From Methylophaga sp. (GTDB lineage: Bacteria > Pseudomonadota > Gammaproteobacteria > Nitrosococcales > Methylophagaceae): a stretch of 47,390 nt of DNA. Location of the stretch: NCBI GenBank assembly GCA_002706095.1, contig PAJP01000012.1:1-47390 (forward strand), written 5' to 3'. The notes under the pieces are model-generated. The model made no database searches, was not told the DNA's origin, and saw nothing but the letters and a program-made list of their open reading frames with translations. Made by a program: the position numbers and the translations under genes. Of this stretch, positions 9,034 through 19,483 are shown piece by piece. The stretch's first letter is position 1, and every line of letters begins with the position of its first letter.

Positions 9034-10533
9034 ATGAATATTGTTTGGTTTAAACGCGATTTACGTATTCAAGATCATGGAGCATTGACCCTGGCAGCGG
9101 AGCAAGGTCCTATTCTGCCTGTTTATGTGTTTGAACCAGAGCTTTGGCAACAAGGTGATATGTCGCGCAGACAATACCTGTTTCTTAAAGAATGTTTATA
9201 TGAACTCAATCAGGTATTAACAGCAAGAGGCTGCCCACTCATCGTTCGGGTCGGCGAAGCGTTAAACGTTTTTGAATCATTACGTCAGCAATATGCCGTC
9301 ACTGACGTCTGGTCTCACCAGGAAACCTGGAATGGCTGGACTTATCAACGAGACATTGCAGTTCAAACCTGGGCTGACCATCACCATGTTAATTGGCATC
9401 AACCTCGCCAGCATGGTGTGATTAGACGACTTAAAGGCCGCGATGGTTGGGCCAGACGCTGGTATCAGCATATGAATCAAGCATGTTATGTGTGCCCAGA
9501 TAAACTCACAGGACCTAGTGAAAAAAATGACTACCTACCTAGTCCGGATAAGCTTGGCTTGAGTGATGATGGATGTAGCCAAAGACAGAAAGGTGGTAGG
9601 GAACAAGGACTTCGTCATTTAGATACGTTTTTACATCAGCGTGGGCAGGGGTATACAAAGGAAATGTCCTCACCGCTGACAGCCGTGGATAGTTGCTCTC
9701 GACTCTCACCTTACCTGGCATTTGGCTGCTTATCGATGCGAGAGGTTTACCAAGCTACAGAGAATCGTATTGCCAGCATTAAACAGAGTCATATTCCGGC
9801 AAAAATTCAGTGGCGACAAGCAATGCGTTCATTCTCAGCGCGTCTTCGTTGGCATTGTCATTTTATGCAAAAACTGGAAGATGAGCCGCGTATAGAGTTT
9901 GAGAATATGCATACGATATATGATGGCTTGCGTACACCTGATCTCAACCAGGCTTATTTTGAGGCATGGCGAAATGGGCGGACTGGCTTTCCTATGATCG
10001 ATGCCTGCATGCGCGCATTAATTGCTACAGGCTGGATAAATTTTCGGATGCGAGCCATGTTAATGAGTTTTGCCAGTTATCATCTTTGGTTAGATTGGCG
10101 ACAACCTGCGTTATATCTGGCGAGATTATTTACGGATTACGAACCAGGTATACATTACCCTCAGGTACAGATGCAGTCAGGCACAACAGGTATTAACAGT
10201 ATCCGTATATATAACCCCATTAAACAAGGTATCGAACAAGATCCAGAAGGGGACTTTATCAGGCAATGGATACCTGAGTTGGCTGATATGCCTGCCCCTT
10301 TTATTCATCAACCCTGGACGCGTCCGTCATTGATGAATGGGTATCCAGAGCCTATCGTGGAGGAAAAAGCTGCCAGGCAATCTGCTGCTGCAAAGATTTA
10401 TGCCTTAAGAAAACAGTCCCAACACAGGCAACAGGCTGAGGTAATTGTAAAAAAACACGCCAGTCGTAAACGTACCTCTCATAAAAAGAAACAGAAAACA
10501 CCATCTTGGCAACAAGGCGAACTTCCGCTATAG
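9034..10533 (+). CDS. Cryptochrome/photolyase family flavoprotein
   Basis: 499 residues. The N-terminal Rossmann photolyase domain is clear ([28 protein letters not shown]). The C-terminal helical FAD-binding domain is seen in [35 protein letters not shown] and [30 protein letters not shown]. In place of the usual DGD...GGWQW stretch of CPD photolyases it has [19 protein letters not shown], so it belongs to a side branch of the family and its substrate (CPD repair or signalling) should not be assumed. The C-terminus is very basic ([16 protein letters not shown]), suiting DNA contact. Divergent from the conserved gene at 7488-8897. Confidence 0.85.
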   Translation: MNIVWFKRDLRIQDHGALTLAAEQGPILPVYVFEPELWQQGDMSRRQYLFLKECLYELNQVLTARGCPLIVRVGEALNVFESLRQQYAVTDVWSHQETWNGWTYQRDIAVQTWADHHHVNWHQPRQHGVIRRLKGRDGWARRWYQHMNQACYVCPDKLTGPSEKNDYLPSPDKLGLSDDGCSQRQKGGREQGLRHLDTFLHQRGQGYTKEMSSPLTAVDSCSRLSPYLAFGCLSMREVYQATENRIASIKQSHIPAKIQWRQAMRSFSARLRWHCHFMQKLEDEPRIEFENMHTIYDGLRTPDLNQAYFEAWRNGRTGFPMIDACMRALIATGWINFRMRAMLMSFASYHLWLDWRQPALYLARLFTDYEPGIHYPQVQMQSGTTGINSIRIYNPIKQGIEQDPEGDFIRQWIPELADMPAPFIHQPWTRPSLMNGYPEPIVEEKAARQSAAAKIYALRKQSQHRQQAEVIVKKHASRKRTSHKKKQKTPSWQQGELPL

Positions 10534-10695
10534 ATAAAGCCAAGTTGGCGTCATACGCGCTTACAACATAGATGTCATCCATTTCTACTCGCGACATCAT
10601 GCGCTTATCAGAGCTTAAGTGCTCAGTCATCTTAATATTGGTTTAACCCGGTTTGTGTTACATTGCGCGCCTTTCCGGACAAGCTAATTGAGCAG

Positions 10696-11880
10696 ATGAC
10701 TTCTTCAGACACTTCAGCACGATCTTATTCACTACCATGGGTCATTTTCGCCCTGGCTATCGGTGGCTTTTGTATAGGTACCACCGAATTTGTGGCGATG
10801 GGGCTTATTCAGGAAATCGCTGCTGATCTGAAGGTATCTATTCCTTCTGCCGGACAATTCATCACGGCATACGCATTAGGCGTGACGATTGGCGCACCAG
10901 CATTAGCTATTTTAGGGGCGAAGTTACCGCGAAAAACATTGTTGCTAGGCTTGATGGTGTTTTATGGTTTGGCTAATGGATTAACGGCATTAGCTGATAC
11001 TCCAACATCAATGCTGCTTAGTCGTTTCATAGCAGGCTTACCGCATGGCGCTTATTTTGGTATTGCATCACTGGTGGCTGCCGATTTAGCGGGTCAGCAT
11101 CGCCGGGCGACAGCTATTGCACAAGTGATGATGGGGCTAACCATTGCCAATGTCATTGGTGTACCTTTCGCCACCTGGCTTGGCCAATCCTTTGGCTGGC
11201 GCGCGGGTTTTGAGTTTTCGGCGATGATTGCGTTGGCAACCATATTAGCTATCAGCTTTTTTGTACCACGTATTGATGCACACCCCACAGCGAGTTTTCG
11301 TGGTGAGCTCGCTGGGTTTAAGAACATCAATATGTGGCTGACCTTAGCGATAGGTGCAATTGGTTTTGGGGGAATGTTTTCTGTCTACAGCTATGCATCA
11401 CCCATACTGACCGAATATACGGGGGCTAGTATCAAAGTCGTGCCTATAGCGCTGGCTGTGTTTGGTACAGGTATGGTCATTGGTGGGTTAGTCGCTGGCT
11501 GGCTAGCGGATAAACATTTGAATAAAACGATTGTCGCCGTGCTGGTCAGTTCTTCTATTGCGTTTATTATTGCCGGCCTAAGTATGACGCAACTCTATTC
11601 AGCGATTGTCGCCTTGTTTTTGATTGGTTTCACGGTGACAGGCTTAGCAGGGGTATTACAGATTCGTTTAATTGACGTAGCAGGAGAGTCTCAAGCATTA
11701 GCTGCGTCATTGAATCATTCAGCATTTAATGTCGCCAATGCCTTAGGCGCTTTTTTAGGTGGATTTGTGATTAGTCAACAAATGGGCTGGGTCGCACCTG
11801 TTTGGGTTGGACTGTTTTTAAGTTTGTCAGGGCTTGCTGTATTTAAACTGGCTCTACATGTGGAAACACGCACAAACTAA
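10696..11880 (+). CDS. MFS transporter, AraJ/YdhP-type efflux
   Basis: 394 residues from the ATG at 10696; a TTG at 10663 is possible but less likely. Twelve hydrophobic segments fit the major facilitator superfamily. The start (IGGFCIGTTEFVAMGLIQEIAADL) and the motif-A-like loop (GAPALAILGAKLPRKTLL), with SRFIAGLPHGAYFGIASLVA, are typical of the drug:H+ antiporter-1 subgroup containing AraJ, YdhP and related exporters. The substrate is unknown. It lies convergent with the GGDEF-EAL gene with about 40 bases between stops. Confidence 0.85.
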   Translation: MTSSDTSARSYSLPWVIFALAIGGFCIGTTEFVAMGLIQEIAADLKVSIPSAGQFITAYALGVTIGAPALAILGAKLPRKTLLLGLMVFYGLANGLTALADTPTSMLLSRFIAGLPHGAYFGIASLVAADLAGQHRRATAIAQVMMGLTIANVIGVPFATWLGQSFGWRAGFEFSAMIALATILAISFFVPRIDAHPTASFRGELAGFKNINMWLTLAIGAIGFGGMFSVYSYASPILTEYTGASIKVVPIALAVFGTGMVIGGLVAGWLADKHLNKTIVAVLVSSSIAFIIAGLSMTQLYSAIVALFLIGFTVTGLAGVLQIRLIDVAGESQALAASLNHSAFNVANALGAFLGGFVISQQMGWVAPVWVGLFLSLSGLAVFKLALHVETRTN

Positions 11881-11918
11881 TTACTCCAGCAGTAATTAAG
11901 CCTCCTACTTTGATAACC

Positions 11919-14009
11919 TTAGTGAATAGAAGCGCCATCTTTCTCTAGTAACAGCTCGAAATCTTTGCTCGGTACGGGTTTAGAAAACCAATAGCCTTGC
12001 GCGTAATCGCAGCCAATCGATTTTAGGAAATTTAACTGTGCTTCGTTTTCAACACCTTCAGCAATGACTCTGATATTGAGTTTGTGTGCCATCACGACAA
12101 TGGCCTCACACATAGCCTGATCATCAAGGTTGAGGTGGATATTCTGAATAAACGTCCGATCAATTTTTAGGTAATCTACATTCAGCTTTTTTAAATAAGC
12201 TAGTGAAGAATATCCGGTCCCAAAATCATCCAGAGAAATTTCAATGCCTGCATGTTTTAGCATATTGAGGCGCTGTTCAGTCATCGGTCCTTCATTCATC
12301 ATCACGCCTTCCGTAATTTCCAGGGAAATGGCGGTATTGCTAAGTGCTTGTTGTGATAAGAAATCTGTCCACTCTTCTAGATCACAAGATTCATTTTGAA
12401 ATTGTTTTGGCGAAATATTGATGCTGACTTGAAAGCTATCGATATATTTTTCCTGCCAAGCTTTTACTTGAGAGGCACTTTGTCGAAATACCCAACTACC
12501 TAATTCGCATATCAGACCGATATCTTCGGCTATCGGGATAAATTCATCAGGCGTGATATTACCCAGTTCTGGGTGTGTCCAGCGTAATAAAGACTCAGCT
12601 TTATCTATAAAGCCGGTCTTAAGGTTAACAATCGGTTGATAATGTATAGAGAACTGCTCAGATCCTATTGAGTTTCGAAGATGTTTAACTATCTCTGTTT
12701 TTGTGAGCGCGTTTTGCTCCATGGAAAGATCAAAAAAGGAGAATTTATTACGACCAGAAAATTTTGCATGATACATGGCCTGGTCAGCATGCTTGAGTAA
12801 TTCTTGAGTTGATTCACCGTGCTCAGGAAATAAGGCAATACCAATACTAAACGAGAAATAGAGTCTTTCTTCTTCTAAGATGAAAGGGGATGTCATGGCA
12901 TCTAATAGTTTTTGAGCAACAGTGCTGGCGTCATCAGCCGTATTCAGGTTTGTCAGACAAACAGTAAACTCATCGCCACCTAAGCGAGCGATTAGATCAT
13001 CCTCACGAATACAGGTTTTCAAACGTAATGCTGTTTCTTTGATGACCGCATCACCAATATTATGTCCTAAGGTATCGTTGATATCTTTAAAGTTATCAAG
13101 ATCCAGAAACAAAATAGCGAATAATGACTGGTCAGCTTTGGAGTGTGATAGGTGTTCTTCAAGGCGTTCCATAAACGCACGACGATTGGGCAGCTCTGTT
13201 AGCGGATCGTTATATGTCAATCTACAAATGGCTTCTTCTGCCGCTTTGCGTTCGGTAATATCGGCGAAGATTGAGCAGTAATGTGTGATATCACCAGCGC
13301 TGTTAGTAATGGCATTGATAGTTATCCATTCCAGAAACAACTCACCATTTTTGCGTTTATTCCAAATCTCACCATTCCATTTCTTGTCGTGTGAAAGTGC
13401 AGCCCACATGTCTTCATAGAATTGTTTATCGTGTTTACCTGAACTGAGAATTCGTGGGTTTTTACCCAAAATTTCATGTTCCTGAAAGCCTGTAATTTGT
13501 GTGAAGGCATGATTCACAGCAATAATTTTATTGTCATGACTACTGATTGTCATAGCCACTGAGCTATGAAAAAAAGCGGATGAAGTAATATTAACGATAT
13601 TATTTTCATCAGACTGATTATGACCAGCCATGACTAAGTCTGAGAGCTTGTCAAAACTGACGGGTTTCAGTGGACATTGTTGCTGGGCTAAACAAGGTAA
13701 CTCGAATGGCGAAGATATGATGTCATGATTCTCATTCAGTAAAATGATATTGACGTTGTCATTGAGGTGTCGAAACTGATGTATTGCGCAGTTCGGCATA
13801 CCTCTGAGAAAAGCGGTATCGGCAACGATAGTGTCGATGGCATGCTGTTTATATAACGCTATGGCAGTTTCATAATCCTCTGCAGCCAGATAAAGGTTGA
13901 TACGAGAACCAAGATAACGACGAATTTTATGCTCCAAAGGCTTATCTTTGCCCAGATAAAGCACACTCAAATCTACCTTTGAAGAGGCGGTTGATATCGT
14001 TGAGGTCAT
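11919..14009 (-). CDS. PAS-GGDEF-EAL cyclic-di-GMP signalling protein
   Basis: 696 residues. Order: a receiver-like N-terminal domain (about 10-115, LSVLYLGKDKPLEHKI), a PAS domain (about 145-260, SSVAMTISSHDNKIIAVNHAFTQITG), GGDEF (about 265-430) and EAL (about 440-690). The diguanylate cyclase site is intact (ARLGGDEF) with an RxxD inhibitory site (REDD) five residues ahead. The phosphodiesterase domain has ESLLRW in place of EALLRW but keeps the catalytic Glu, plus DDFGTGYSSLAYL and KIDRTFI. Both activities are therefore possible. No membrane segment, so cytoplasmic, sensing through PAS. No partner gene adjoins. Confidence 0.92.
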   Translation of the reverse strand: MTSTISTASSKVDLSVLYLGKDKPLEHKIRRYLGSRINLYLAAEDYETAIALYKQHAIDTIVADTAFLRGMPNCAIHQFRHLNDNVNIILLNENHDIISSPFELPCLAQQQCPLKPVSFDKLSDLVMAGHNQSDENNIVNITSSAFFHSSVAMTISSHDNKIIAVNHAFTQITGFQEHEILGKNPRILSSGKHDKQFYEDMWAALSHDKKWNGEIWNKRKNGELFLEWITINAITNSAGDITHYCSIFADITERKAAEEAICRLTYNDPLTELPNRRAFMERLEEHLSHSKADQSLFAILFLDLDNFKDINDTLGHNIGDAVIKETALRLKTCIREDDLIARLGGDEFTVCLTNLNTADDASTVAQKLLDAMTSPFILEEERLYFSFSIGIALFPEHGESTQELLKHADQAMYHAKFSGRNKFSFFDLSMEQNALTKTEIVKHLRNSIGSEQFSIHYQPIVNLKTGFIDKAESLLRWTHPELGNITPDEFIPIAEDIGLICELGSWVFRQSASQVKAWQEKYIDSFQVSINISPKQFQNESCDLEEWTDFLSQQALSNTAISLEITEGVMMNEGPMTEQRLNMLKHAGIEISLDDFGTGYSSLAYLKKLNVDYLKIDRTFIQNIHLNLDDQAMCEAIVVMAHKLNIRVIAEGVENEAQLNFLKSIGCDYAQGYWFSKPVPSKDFELLLEKDGASIH

Positions 14010-14406
14010 TGACTAAAACTCGTTCAGGCTGCTAGAAAATGACCTCGATGCTTTCACTGGGAGAACGAAATAGGACGTGTTTTCTGATAAGAGGTATACG
14101 TGGACTTTTATTGATAACTTCTTTTTATCTTGTCCGGTTTGAACATTCGCTGGCACGGTTTTTAAACCTCAAAAAATCGTATTCGAAAATACGAGTATGT
14201 TATTAATACACATAATAAATATATGGTTAAATAACCATATGTTTATTGAGGTTGTCAACTAAAAAATCATGACCTTTTTGTAATATTTACAATCTTTACT
14301 GAAAGTGAAGAATCTAAATGTTTCTTAGTCTTTCACTTATTCAGATGGGTGGAGTTGTTGAGTCATGTCTGAGTATTAAACCACTTTATTAGAGAATTAT
14401 AAAACA
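14010..14406. other. Intergenic region with two hairpins
   Basis: About 400 AT-rich bases without a gene. It holds a CGTATT-CGAA-AATACG hairpin near 14177-14192 and a perfect 20-base palindrome at 14221-14240. It is the upstream region of the GGDEF-EAL gene. Confidence 0.6.
14221..14240. promoter_or_regulatory. Perfect 20-bp palindrome ATATGGTTA-AA-TAACCATAT
   Basis: Nine-base arms and a two-base centre, about 210 bases upstream of the GGDEF-EAL start. The core TGGTTA...TAACCA is shared with 7111-7126. Possible operator; the binding protein is unknown. Confidence 0.45.
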
Positions 14407-14910
14407 CTAATATAGATCGCCAAATATCTCTAAATGGGTAAGGTAGACCCGCACATCGAACTCAAGCTGATGATAGTCAGGTTGTATGTGGGTGCAAAGT
14501 TTATAAAAGGATTTGTTGTGATCTTTCTCTTTTAGATGTGCCAGCTCGTGCACCACAATCATATTTAAAAATGCCTCGGGAGCCGATTTAAATACCGTGC
14601 CAATTCGCATTTCATTTTTTGCTTTTAATTTACCGCCCTGAACCCTTGAGACATAACTGTGTAAACCCAGAGCATTGTGAAGTACATCCAACTTGTCATC
14701 GTAAATCACTTTGCTGAGCGTATTAGACTGACGTAGGTGTTGATTCTTCATATCCATAACATAATCATACAAAGCCTTATTGCTTTTGATGTTATGTGTA
14801 TCAGGATATTTGCTAAGCAGATAATGACCGAGTGTTTTCGATGAAATGGCAGCGCTGACTTGATCTTGAACAGGGACAGGGTAGCCTGCTAAATATTTTA
14901 ATGCCGACAT
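14407..14910 (-). CDS. ygjP: YgjP-like zinc metallopeptidase
   Basis: 167 residues from the Met at 14910 (MSALKYLAGYP), which matches the start of E. coli YgjP; an ATG at 15000 would add 30 odd residues. The zinc motif is IVVHELAHLKEKDHNKSFY (HExxH with downstream His), and NALGLHSYVSRVQGGKLKAKNE and YHQLEFDVRVYLTHL are family hallmarks. Catalytic Glu and His ligands are all present, so a functional WLM/SprT-like peptidase is expected in the cytoplasm; the substrate is unknown. The gene stands alone, divergent from the small membrane gene at 15116. Confidence 0.9.
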   Translation of the reverse strand: MSALKYLAGYPVPVQDQVSAAISSKTLGHYLLSKYPDTHNIKSNKALYDYVMDMKNQHLRQSNTLSKVIYDDKLDVLHNALGLHSYVSRVQGGKLKAKNEMRIGTVFKSAPEAFLNMIVVHELAHLKEKDHNKSFYKLCTHIQPDYHQLEFDVRVYLTHLEIFGDLY

Positions 14911-15115
14911 AATGATGCGATTTGTTTCAATTGGTTGATGTGGTGCTGAATTGTAAAACAAATAATAATGAGGAAGGGGACTGAACTCAAAGTATGCCAT
15001 GTTACAGGTCTTATTCCTTGACTATTGCACACTGAGAAGTCACAAAGGAACATCGTGTTTTATTAGATAACTTTACCGTCAGGTCGTTTATTTTTGGTGG
15101 AAAAAAGGAAGCAAA

Positions 15116-15310
15116 ATGCGGAAGGTGTTTGCAAAAGAATCCATGAAGTTTCTCAAGCTTGGTGTTGTCGGATTATTACTCATCATCGTGCTGATTCTGG
15201 CAGGTGAAAAACTAAGCGGCATAGAAGCGTTGATACTAGTGTTGCTTCCTTATGTGCTTTATCAGATTTACACGGCCATTCAGTCAGCTAAGAAGCGCAA
15301 AAAGAAATAA
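15116..15310 (+). CDS. Small membrane protein
   Basis: 64 residues, starting after a good AAGGAAG ribosome site. Two hydrophobic segments (LGVVGLLLIIVLILAG and ALILVLLPYVLYQIY) form a helical hairpin with basic termini (MRKVFAKESMK and SAKKRKKK). No family is recognised. Strong ribosome site and charge pattern support a real gene. Confidence 0.65.
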   Translation: MRKVFAKESMKFLKLGVVGLLLIIVLILAGEKLSGIEALILVLLPYVLYQIYTAIQSAKKRKKK

Positions 15311-15375
15311 AGGATAACTTTTCTATAGTGAGCAAGAGCTCGAACCTACAGGGTAATTGTCAAAACAAACTTATA

Positions 15376-16680
15376 TCAGGCAGGTTTACCTAGAGAGAAA
15401 TTATTTTTACCCTGACGTTTGACGTCATACATTGCACTGTCAGCCACTTTGACGAGACTATCCAGAGTGGTGCCATGCTCAGGGAAAAAAGCGATACCGA
15501 TACTGACACCTATATTGACTTGTTTAGTGTCGTTGTCTGAAAAAGTGAAATCAATGGGAAGCTTTAAGCCGTCAATTAGTTTTTGAGCCACGGTTTCCAC
15601 ATCGTTACGATCCTTGAGATCATCAATCATAATAACGAACTCATCACCACCAATACGTGCTAACTGATCCGTCTGGCGTAATAAACCACTAAAGCGTTGT
15701 GCCACTTGCCTCAGTACCTGGTCACCAGCATTGTGACCCCAAGTATCATTGACCGATTTAAAGCCATCCAAGTCCAAGAACATTACGGCAATTTGTTGCT
15801 GCTGACGCTTAGCTTTAGCTAAATAGTCCGTGGCATGTTGTTGTAAATAATGCAGTGAAGGCAGTCCTGTAATGGCATCGAAATGCGCCTGTTTTTTCAA
15901 TTCAATTTGAGCATGATTAGCAGCATCTAAGGCTTGATGTAGCTCACTGACATCATATTCCGTGACCAACATTAAAAACTCTGCCGTTAATGGGTGGCGT
16001 GTGATGCGTATATCCAGCGTATGCTGACGCAAGCCGGCACTGGTTTTCATCATATGTGTCCAGCGTCCAACTCGCTTTTCAGTGGCATCTTTTAGTCGTT
16101 CAATACCTTCTTCAAGGTGTTCAAAGCGGGCAGTGAACGCATTTTTATCAGGATCAAGTTGCTGTGGAATGATGTGTTTATAGGCTTCTGTGGCTGCTGG
16201 ATTTTCGATAACAATGTCACCTTAAAAGGTGAACGTGCTTACTAATACCGTGGTATATCGCATTGCTTCAACGAGGAGTAAGTTTTCAGGTGTTTCACCG
16301 AGCTCAACTTGTTCATTCACATAGGCAATAATGGCGCGATGCGCTTCAGGACCGATTAAAACAGATCTGTGCAACATATAGAGTGTTTTGGCCTTACCAT
16401 CAGGGTAGGTCGTCCACGGGTCAATACTCAGACCATTTTTTGCCGCTAACTCAAAGGTTTGCTGCATCCTATCTCGTGCGCCCTGGGTATCACCTGATAG
16501 ATCCTTATTGATTAGCTCATCGAGTGATTTCAACCCCCAAAATTTGAGTGCAGCGTCATTTCCCCACCACCAACCATGTCTATCCAAATCAAAAATCCAG
16601 ACCACAGTGGGAATTAGCTCGTAAAGAGCAAGCTCGTCTAAACTTTTAATATGGGTAAGGTGGCTGTAATCGGTGCTCAT
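15376..16680 (-). pseudogene. PAS-GGDEF diguanylate cyclase interrupted by an in-frame TAA
   Basis: Read from the Met at 16680 (MSTDYSHLTH), the frame covers a PAS-like domain (LIPTVVWIFDLDRHGWWWGNDAALKFW), reaches a single TAA at 16222-16224, and continues in the same frame through GDIVIENPAATEAYK, a second PAS-like part, to a full GGDEF domain with LARIGGDEF and an RxxD site (RQTD). Frame is kept exactly across the stop (56 codons to the next in-frame Met at 16053), so one base change (AAA to TAA) or a sequencing error explains it. The downstream part could still be made from 16053 as a 225-residue cyclase. The upstream 16222-16680 piece would be PAS only. Confidence 0.8.
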
Positions 16681-16740
16681 GAATAGCGTTAATTGTTTGA
16701 TTGATACCAAAATAGATAGATGATTATCGCATAAGTACAC

Positions 16741-17045
16741 GTTCAGATAATGAGATGCTTTTCGCTATCAGAGAGCTATGGACTTAGAAAATAGCTATGA
16801 CTATTCACCAGATTACATTGATGATTACAAACCTAAGTTTTTATTTTTAGTGGTATCCTATTTTAGGAGTGATTTGTTGGAGCAAACTCTTCAGCTCAAG
16901 CCAAAGGTTGGTCTCAGAATATAGTCAAATAAACACATAGCCATGTTTAACGACCTTAATCTGCTTCTCAATGAAGTGACTTTGACGTGATACATGCAAG
17001 CCAAACTGTCGGCTTATAGTTGGAATTTTATCGCTTAAAAAGAGT
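16741..17045. other. Intergenic region, nothing recognised
   Basis: About 300 bases between the broken GGDEF gene and the NSS transporter gene, both on the minus strand. A weak AAGCC-N8-GGCTT hairpin lies near 16998-17016. I see no gene, RNA or repeat. Confidence 0.5.
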
Positions 17046-18353
17046 TCAGAAGTATTTCATCATAAAACCGATAAGCACAAAGATTGGAAGAAAGCGGCCG
17101 ACCAAATAAATTCGCCACTCCCACCAATGTGAAGTTGTGCCAAGAACGGAATGTATTCGTGTTGGTGAAATAAACCAACAAAATAGAGTAGCGCCAATGA
17201 CTCCAGAGATAATAATGATATTGCCTCCGGCAATTCGGTCAATGACGTTGAGCACTGGGTCACCAGCTATTTGTAAGTTGACTGGGGTAAAACTCAAAGC
17301 AGATGCTGAACCTAATACCAACATCACTAATGCTACTAATATAACGGCTTTACAGTTAGTCAATTTAAACTCTTCAGAAAAAGTCGAGACCACAACTTTT
17401 AAGCCTGCCAGTGTCGAAGTAAACGCAACGGCAAAAAATAAGGTAAAAAAAGCAATACCAATGATTGAGCCGCCTGATAGCTCTGAAAACACCTTGGGCA
17501 TGGTTGCAAAGGCAAGTTGTGTCCCTTTATCGGGTGACAAGCCTTGACTAAATACAAAAGGAAAAATCATCCAAGCAGCCAGTAAGGCGATGGATGTCTG
17601 AAATACAGCGACGATAATACAAGCTCTTGGAAGGTGCGTTTTTCGAGGAATGTAACTACCATAGGTAATTAAATAACCTTGTCCTATCGCCAAGGTATAA
17701 AAAGCCTGGCCGAAAGCAAATAACCATAATTGACCGTTCTTTAACTCTGCCCAGTCAAACTCAAAGAAAAAGTCTATAGTTTGCTGCCAGCCAGATGTTT
17801 TGCTGGCAGCAATGACAAGAAAAATCATGACTACCAACAATATTGGCATCAAGATCTTTGACAAACTTTCAATCATGTTTAAGCCTCTAATCAGAACGAT
17901 AGAGGTTAATCCGATAACGATTAGAAAATACCAAAAGCTATTAAATCCTTTGGTAAATTCATCAAAAACTTTTAATTCGCCAAGGCTAGCGTCAACAGAA
18001 TAGCCGAGTGTCCAACCAGTAATCACCAAATAATAGCTGGTAATGGCACTTGTCAATATCACAACAAACCAACCGTAATATCGGCCCCATTGGTTGATTT
18101 GTTTGAAAGTCGCGACGGTATTGCCCTGTGTTAAACGGCCAGACGCTACTTCCAGCATCATAATGGGTAGTACGACTATAAATAATGCCAACAAGTAAGC
18201 AACGACAAATACGCCACCACCATTTTCGCCGACGATATAGGGAAATCGCCATAAGTTTCCAAGTCCAACTGCAGCGGCAGCCATGGAAACAATAAAGGCC
18301 GACTCAGAACTCCATTGTTTCCTCGATTTGTCGATGAAATTATGAGCTGACAT
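17046..18353 (-). CDS. Sodium-dependent transporter, NSS (SNF) family
   Basis: 435 residues with 11-12 hydrophobic segments, inner membrane. The N-terminal signature is complete: WSSESAFIVSMAAAAVGLGNLWRFPYIVGENGGGVFVVAY, as in LeuT/MhsT. This loop holds the unwound part of helix 1 that binds substrate and Na+. Substrates are usually amino acids; which one is not readable. Length is normal for prokaryotic NSS proteins. It stands alone, divergent from the nitroreductase at 18566. A Na+-coupled carrier fits a saline habitat. Confidence 0.92.
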   Translation of the reverse strand: MSAHNFIDKSRKQWSSESAFIVSMAAAAVGLGNLWRFPYIVGENGGGVFVVAYLLALFIVVLPIMMLEVASGRLTQGNTVATFKQINQWGRYYGWFVVILTSAITSYYLVITGWTLGYSVDASLGELKVFDEFTKGFNSFWYFLIVIGLTSIVLIRGLNMIESLSKILMPILLVVMIFLVIAASKTSGWQQTIDFFFEFDWAELKNGQLWLFAFGQAFYTLAIGQGYLITYGSYIPRKTHLPRACIIVAVFQTSIALLAAWMIFPFVFSQGLSPDKGTQLAFATMPKVFSELSGGSIIGIAFFTLFFAVAFTSTLAGLKVVVSTFSEEFKLTNCKAVILVALVMLVLGSASALSFTPVNLQIAGDPVLNVIDRIAGGNIIIISGVIGATLFCWFISPTRIHSVLGTTSHWWEWRIYLVGRFLPIFVLIGFMMKYF

Positions 18354-18565
18354 ATAAAACTTTTCAGATTATTGAGTTGGGGGTGCGCGTTAGCGTTGTG
18401 AATAAGAGACTATCTCTGCATGAGTGACTATATTACATCTTACTTACTCACTCAATTATTCATAGTGCATTAGACAAGTTAGGGTAGTAATCTGACCATG
18501 CTTCTTTATCCCATAGATATTTAATTTATTTTCTCCCTTAATTTATTCTTACTAATACAAACTAT

Positions 18566-19297
18566 ATGAATGACACAATTAAATTGTTAAAAAATCATCG
18601 CTCAATTCGGCAGTTCACATCGGACCCCATCAGTGATGAAATAGTACGTGAGATTATTGATGCCGCTGGCTGGTCAGCCACGTCTAACTTTGTTCAGGCA
18701 TACACCGTTATAAGAGTTAGAAATCTACAAACACGTCAGCAGATGGCAGAGCTTGCCGGCTCACAAACTTGGGTGGAAACCAGCCCGGTATTTTTAGTGT
18801 TTTGTGCTGATCTCAAACGCAACCAGGCTGCCTGTGCTTATGAGAATATGGAAATGGTCTCCGGTTATACCGAGCAGTTCATAATCGCTACGGTAGATGT
18901 CAGTCTAGCTGCACAAAATGCGATGATAGCGGCAGAATCGCTTGGCCTTGGCGGTGTTTTTATTGGCGGTATTCGTAATAACCCCGAAAAAGTCTCTGAG
19001 CTACTGAAGCTTCCTGAGCAAGTTTACCCTGTGTTTGGCATGTGTCTTGGTTATCCGGCAGCATCGCCTGAGCAAAAGCCAAGACTACCCGTAGATGTGG
19101 TATTGAAAGAAGAAACATATCAGCAAAATGAAACACAACTGGAAGAGTATAACGAAACGTGCAAATCGTATTATCAAAACCGATCCAGTGGCTCGCGTGA
19201 TGAAACCTGGACACATCAAATAGCTACGATGATGAGCAAGCCAATGCGTCCGCATATGAAAGCATTTCTTGAGAAAAAGGGCTTTAAGTTTAAGTAA
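18566..19297 (+). CDS. NfsA-like NADPH nitroreductase/flavin reductase
   Basis: 243 residues. Starts MNDTIKLLKNHRSIRQFTSDPIS with the FMN phosphate-binding HRSIRQF motif; DAAGWSATSNFVQAYTVIRV, DVSLAAQNAMIAAESLGLGGVFIGGIRNNP and PVFGMCLGYP are standard for the NfsA/FRP branch. Predicted homodimeric FMN enzyme in the cytoplasm reducing nitroaromatics, quinones or flavin with NADPH. The C-terminal extension (RSSGSRDETWTHQI...) matches NfsA-type enzymes. A separate gene of about 185 bases' distance, YdeP-like, follows. Confidence 0.9.
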   Translation: MNDTIKLLKNHRSIRQFTSDPISDEIVREIIDAAGWSATSNFVQAYTVIRVRNLQTRQQMAELAGSQTWVETSPVFLVFCADLKRNQAACAYENMEMVSGYTEQFIIATVDVSLAAQNAMIAAESLGLGGVFIGGIRNNPEKVSELLKLPEQVYPVFGMCLGYPAASPEQKPRLPVDVVLKEETYQQNETQLEEYNETCKSYYQNRSSGSRDETWTHQIATMMSKPMRPHMKAFLEKKGFKFK

Positions 19298-19483
19298 ATA
19301 TTTGGGCAACAGCCTACTCTAGATGCTTTACCATCTGTTGGAACTATCAGGCTCGCATACAGCCGAACAGATTATCTGATTATGTAAGCAATCCTTTTTG
19401 GTGGCAGCTGATTAGGCTTTCATCAGAAAACTGCTTTCGAGTTGTCGGAATCATTCTTATCGCTAATTAGCCTAGGAGGAGGC

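Noticed and set aside
10352-10630. Minus-strand reading frame of 92 codons overlapping the photolyase 3' end
   Set aside because: Most of it is antisense to conserved photolyase codons; no domain or ribosome site.
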